Below the pieces are notes generated by a model. It was not told where the DNA came from. It saw nothing but the letters and a program-made list of their open reading frames with translations, and made no database searches. A stretch of 7,926 nt of DNA from Gammaproteobacteria bacterium (GTDB lineage: Bacteria > Pseudomonadota > Gammaproteobacteria > Xanthomonadales > Rhodanobacteraceae): assembly GCA_005877675.1 (NCBI GenBank), contig VBNZ01000206.1, forward strand, positions 1-7,926, given 5' to 3'. The position numbers and the translations under genes were made by a program. This document shows positions 6,773 through 7,926 of the stretch, in pieces. The number at the start of each line of letters is the position of its first letter. Positions within the stretch are counted from its first letter, which is position 1.

Positions 6773-6777
6773 AGGAG
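6773..6777 (+). promoter_or_regulatory. Ribosome-binding site of the SRPBCC gene
   Basis: AGGAG eight bases before ATG 6786 supports that start and rejects the much longer open frame (from 6021) that runs into this gene in the same frame. Confidence 0.8.
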
Positions 6778-6785
6778 TGCAGACT

Positions 6786-7229
6786 ATGAGCGGCAAGGAT
6801 TACAGCCTCGCGTTCACCGTGGACCAGACGCCGCAGGAGGCCTTCGAGGCCATCAACGACGTGCGCAGCTGGTGGTCGGGGGAAGTCGAGGGCGACACCG
6901 TCAAGCCCGGCGGCGAATTCAGCTACCGCGTCGCCGGCATCCACTATTCCATGCAGAAAATCACCGAGTCCGTCCCGGGGAAAAAGGTCGTCTGGCACGT
7001 GACGGACGCTAAGCTCGATTTCGCAAAGGACAAGGACGAATGGAAGGGCACGGACATCGTGTTCGAGATCGCCCCCAAGGGCGGCAAGACCGAGGTCCGG
7101 TTCACCCACAAGGGCCTGGCGTCGGCGTTCGAGTGCTACAAGGACTGCTCGAACGCCTGGGGCATGCTGGTCAACGGCAATCTGCGCCGGCGGATCGCGA
7201 CCGGCAAGCCCCAGCCGAGCCCATGGTGA
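6786..7229 (+). CDS. AHSA1/SRPBCC (START-like) domain protein
   Basis: The 147-residue product is a single SRPBCC-fold domain of the AHSA1 type. It has 'YSLAFTVDQTPQEAFEAINDVRSWWSGEVEG' at the N-terminus, including the family's Trp-Trp pair (29-30). 'KITESVPGKKVVWHV' (58-72) and 'WKGTDIVFEIAPKGGKTEVRFTHKGL' (86-111) follow, then 'CYKDCSNAWGMLVNGNLRRRIATGKPQP' at the end. This closely follows a widespread set of small hydrophobic-ligand-binding proteins. They form a helix-grip pocket, and no enzymatic role is established for most. Full length, no signal peptide, so cytoplasmic. It is the third gene of the SDR module and may bind a lipid-like substrate or product of the SDRs (inference). A hairpin lies 20 bases after its stop. 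Confidence 0.92.
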   Translation: MSGKDYSLAFTVDQTPQEAFEAINDVRSWWSGEVEGDTVKPGGEFSYRVAGIHYSMQKITESVPGKKVVWHVTDAKLDFAKDKDEWKGTDIVFEIAPKGGKTEVRFTHKGLASAFECYKDCSNAWGMLVNGNLRRRIATGKPQPSPW

Positions 7230-7248
7230 GAGTAAAGAGAATTTCGCG

Positions 7249-7278
7249 GCAGACACGCATGCTTTTTTGCTTGTCTGC
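7249..7278. terminator. Hairpin after the SRPBCC gene, possible terminator
   Basis: GCAGACACGCA (7249-7259) pairs with TGCTTGTCTGC (7268-7278) over 11 bases with one mismatch, around an eight-base T-rich loop. It lies 20 bases past the SRPBCC stop. The T-run is in the loop rather than after the stem on the + strand, so it is not a textbook intrinsic terminator. It could equally stabilise the mRNA 3' end or serve as an operator for the sigma gene. Confidence 0.45.
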
Positions 7279-7283
7279 TATCG

Positions 7284-7310
7284 GTTGATAAACAACTCGC
7301 GTCCATCAAC
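7284..7310. repeat. Dyad GTTGAT-N15-ATCAAC before the sigma-factor start
   Basis: Perfect six-base arms (7284-7289 and 7305-7310) end two bases before ATG 7313. No Shine-Dalgarno sequence is visible between them. It could be an operator or a leader structure, or a chance repeat; confidence is low. Confidence 0.3.
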
Positions 7311-7312
7311 AT

Positions 7313-7926
7313 ATGCCAGAACTATTTGCCCCAAACGACGCAAAGCAACAGCTGCTGGTGCGCATGCTCGCCGAATTGCGGCCGCGGCTGCACCGCTACT
7401 GCGCGCGCATGACTGGCTCTGCAGTGGACGGGGAGGATGTGGTGCAGGAGGTGTTGCTGAAGGTGCTCGAGTCGCCGCCGGACATCGAGAACTTCTCCAT
7501 GCTCGAGCGCTGGCTGATCCGAGTGGGACACAACACGGCGGTCGACTTCCTGCGGCGACGCACGCGACACGATGCCATCCACGCGACCGAGGACTTGAGC
7601 ATGATCATCGACCCTTCAGCGAGCGTCGACGCCAGCGACACCGCGCTCGCCAGTCTGCGCACGTTCATTCGCCTTCCGCCACTGCAACGCAGCACCGTGA
7701 TCTTCAAAGACGTGCTGGGTTATTCCCTGGAAGAGGTGGCGGAGTTCACCGCGAGCAGCATAGCGGCGGTGAAGTCTGCATTGCAGCGCGGCCGGGCCAA
7801 CCTCAAGGCGTTCGCCAAGGAACCGGACGACAGGCCTCCGCCCGTACTCAGTGTGCGCGAGCAGAAACTGTTGACCACGTATGCCGACCACTTCAACGCG
7901 CGCAATTTCGACGCAGTGCGCGCCAT
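7313..7926 (+). CDS. ECF sigma factor, probable SnoaL-like C-terminal extension (3' end outside window)
   Basis: The frame is open from ATG 7313 to the window end: 204 residues without a stop. Region 2 spans about 20-85, with 'DGEDVVQEVLLKVLE' (39-53) for core binding and 'RWLIRVGHNTAVDFLRRRTR' (66-85) for -10 recognition. Region 4 spans about 110-168, with 'LPPLQRSTVIFKDVLGYSLEEVAEFTASSIAAVKSALQRGRANLKAF' forming the -35-binding helix-turn-helix. A Pro-rich linker ('DDRPPPV') leads to 'LTTYADHFNARNFDAVRA', which looks like the start of a SnoaL/NTF2-like domain, as in ECF41-type and related one-piece sigma factors that do without a separate anti-sigma factor. A TAA in frame at 7289-7291 bars an upstream start. 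No ribosome-binding site is evident. It lies 83 bases after the SRPBCC gene and may control that module or itself; position is the only evidence. Confidence 0.87.
   Translation, partial: MPELFAPNDAKQQLLVRMLAELRPRLHRYCARMTGSAVDGEDVVQEVLLKVLESPPDIENFSMLERWLIRVGHNTAVDFLRRRTRHDAIHATEDLSMIIDPSASVDASDTALASLRTFIRLPPLQRSTVIFKDVLGYSLEEVAEFTASSIAAVKSALQRGRANLKAFAKEPDDRPPPVLSVREQKLLTTYADHFNARNFDAVRA

Noticed and set aside
6021..7229. A 402-residue + frame ending in the SRPBCC domain
   Set aside because: Its first 255 codons are out-of-frame reading of the second SDR gene; the strong ribosome-binding site at 6773-6777 and the homology put the start at 6786.
7272..7303. TGTCTGC followed by CGTC as an ECF41-like autoregulatory promoter before the sigma gene
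   Set aside because: The first box does not match TGTCACA and the 21-base spacer is too long.

Overview
The window is GC-rich DNA (about 60-65% by eye) with strong G/C third-position bias. It is almost certainly from a proteobacterium: an outer-membrane NodT/TolC-type lipoprotein and a periplasmic adaptor imply a Gram-negative cell. The style fits a gamma- or betaproteobacterium, for example a xanthomonad-like lineage, but nothing here fixes the genus. All supported genes are on the + strand.

Left half (1-4660): a tightly packed operon. It opens with the C-terminal end of a YncE-like beta-propeller protein. This is followed by a NodT-type outer-membrane efflux lipoprotein, an FtsX/DevC-type ABC permease, an ABC ATPase of the LolD/MacB/DevA type, and a lipoprotein membrane-fusion (adaptor) subunit. 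Neighbouring genes overlap by 1-4 bases, except between permease and ATPase, where about 144 bases lie inside a long imperfect palindrome. Together these genes would form a complete tripartite ABC exporter: ATPase and permease in the inner membrane, adaptor in the periplasm, NodT protein in the outer membrane. The NodT gene carries an apparent one-base frameshift near 1571-1573. As written, the frame runs through into the permease as one 834-residue open frame.

Middle (4661-5197): a 537-base stretch without an intact gene. It holds a short recognisable fragment of an AraC-family regulator (about 4716-4805), two small dyads and a 14-base direct repeat that brackets the regulator fragment. It looks like a junction between two gene modules.

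Right half (5198-7926): a second module. It contains an atypical SDR protein lacking the usual Tyr/Lys catalytic pair, a classical SDR oxidoreductase and an AHSA1/SRPBCC-fold protein, with gaps of about 32-35 bases and good ribosome-binding sites on the last two. After a hairpin comes the start of an ECF sigma factor that seems to enter a SnoaL-like C-terminal domain as the window ends. The sigma factor may regulate the SDR/SRPBCC genes, but that is inference from position only. No tRNA, rRNA, CRISPR array or transposase gene was seen.
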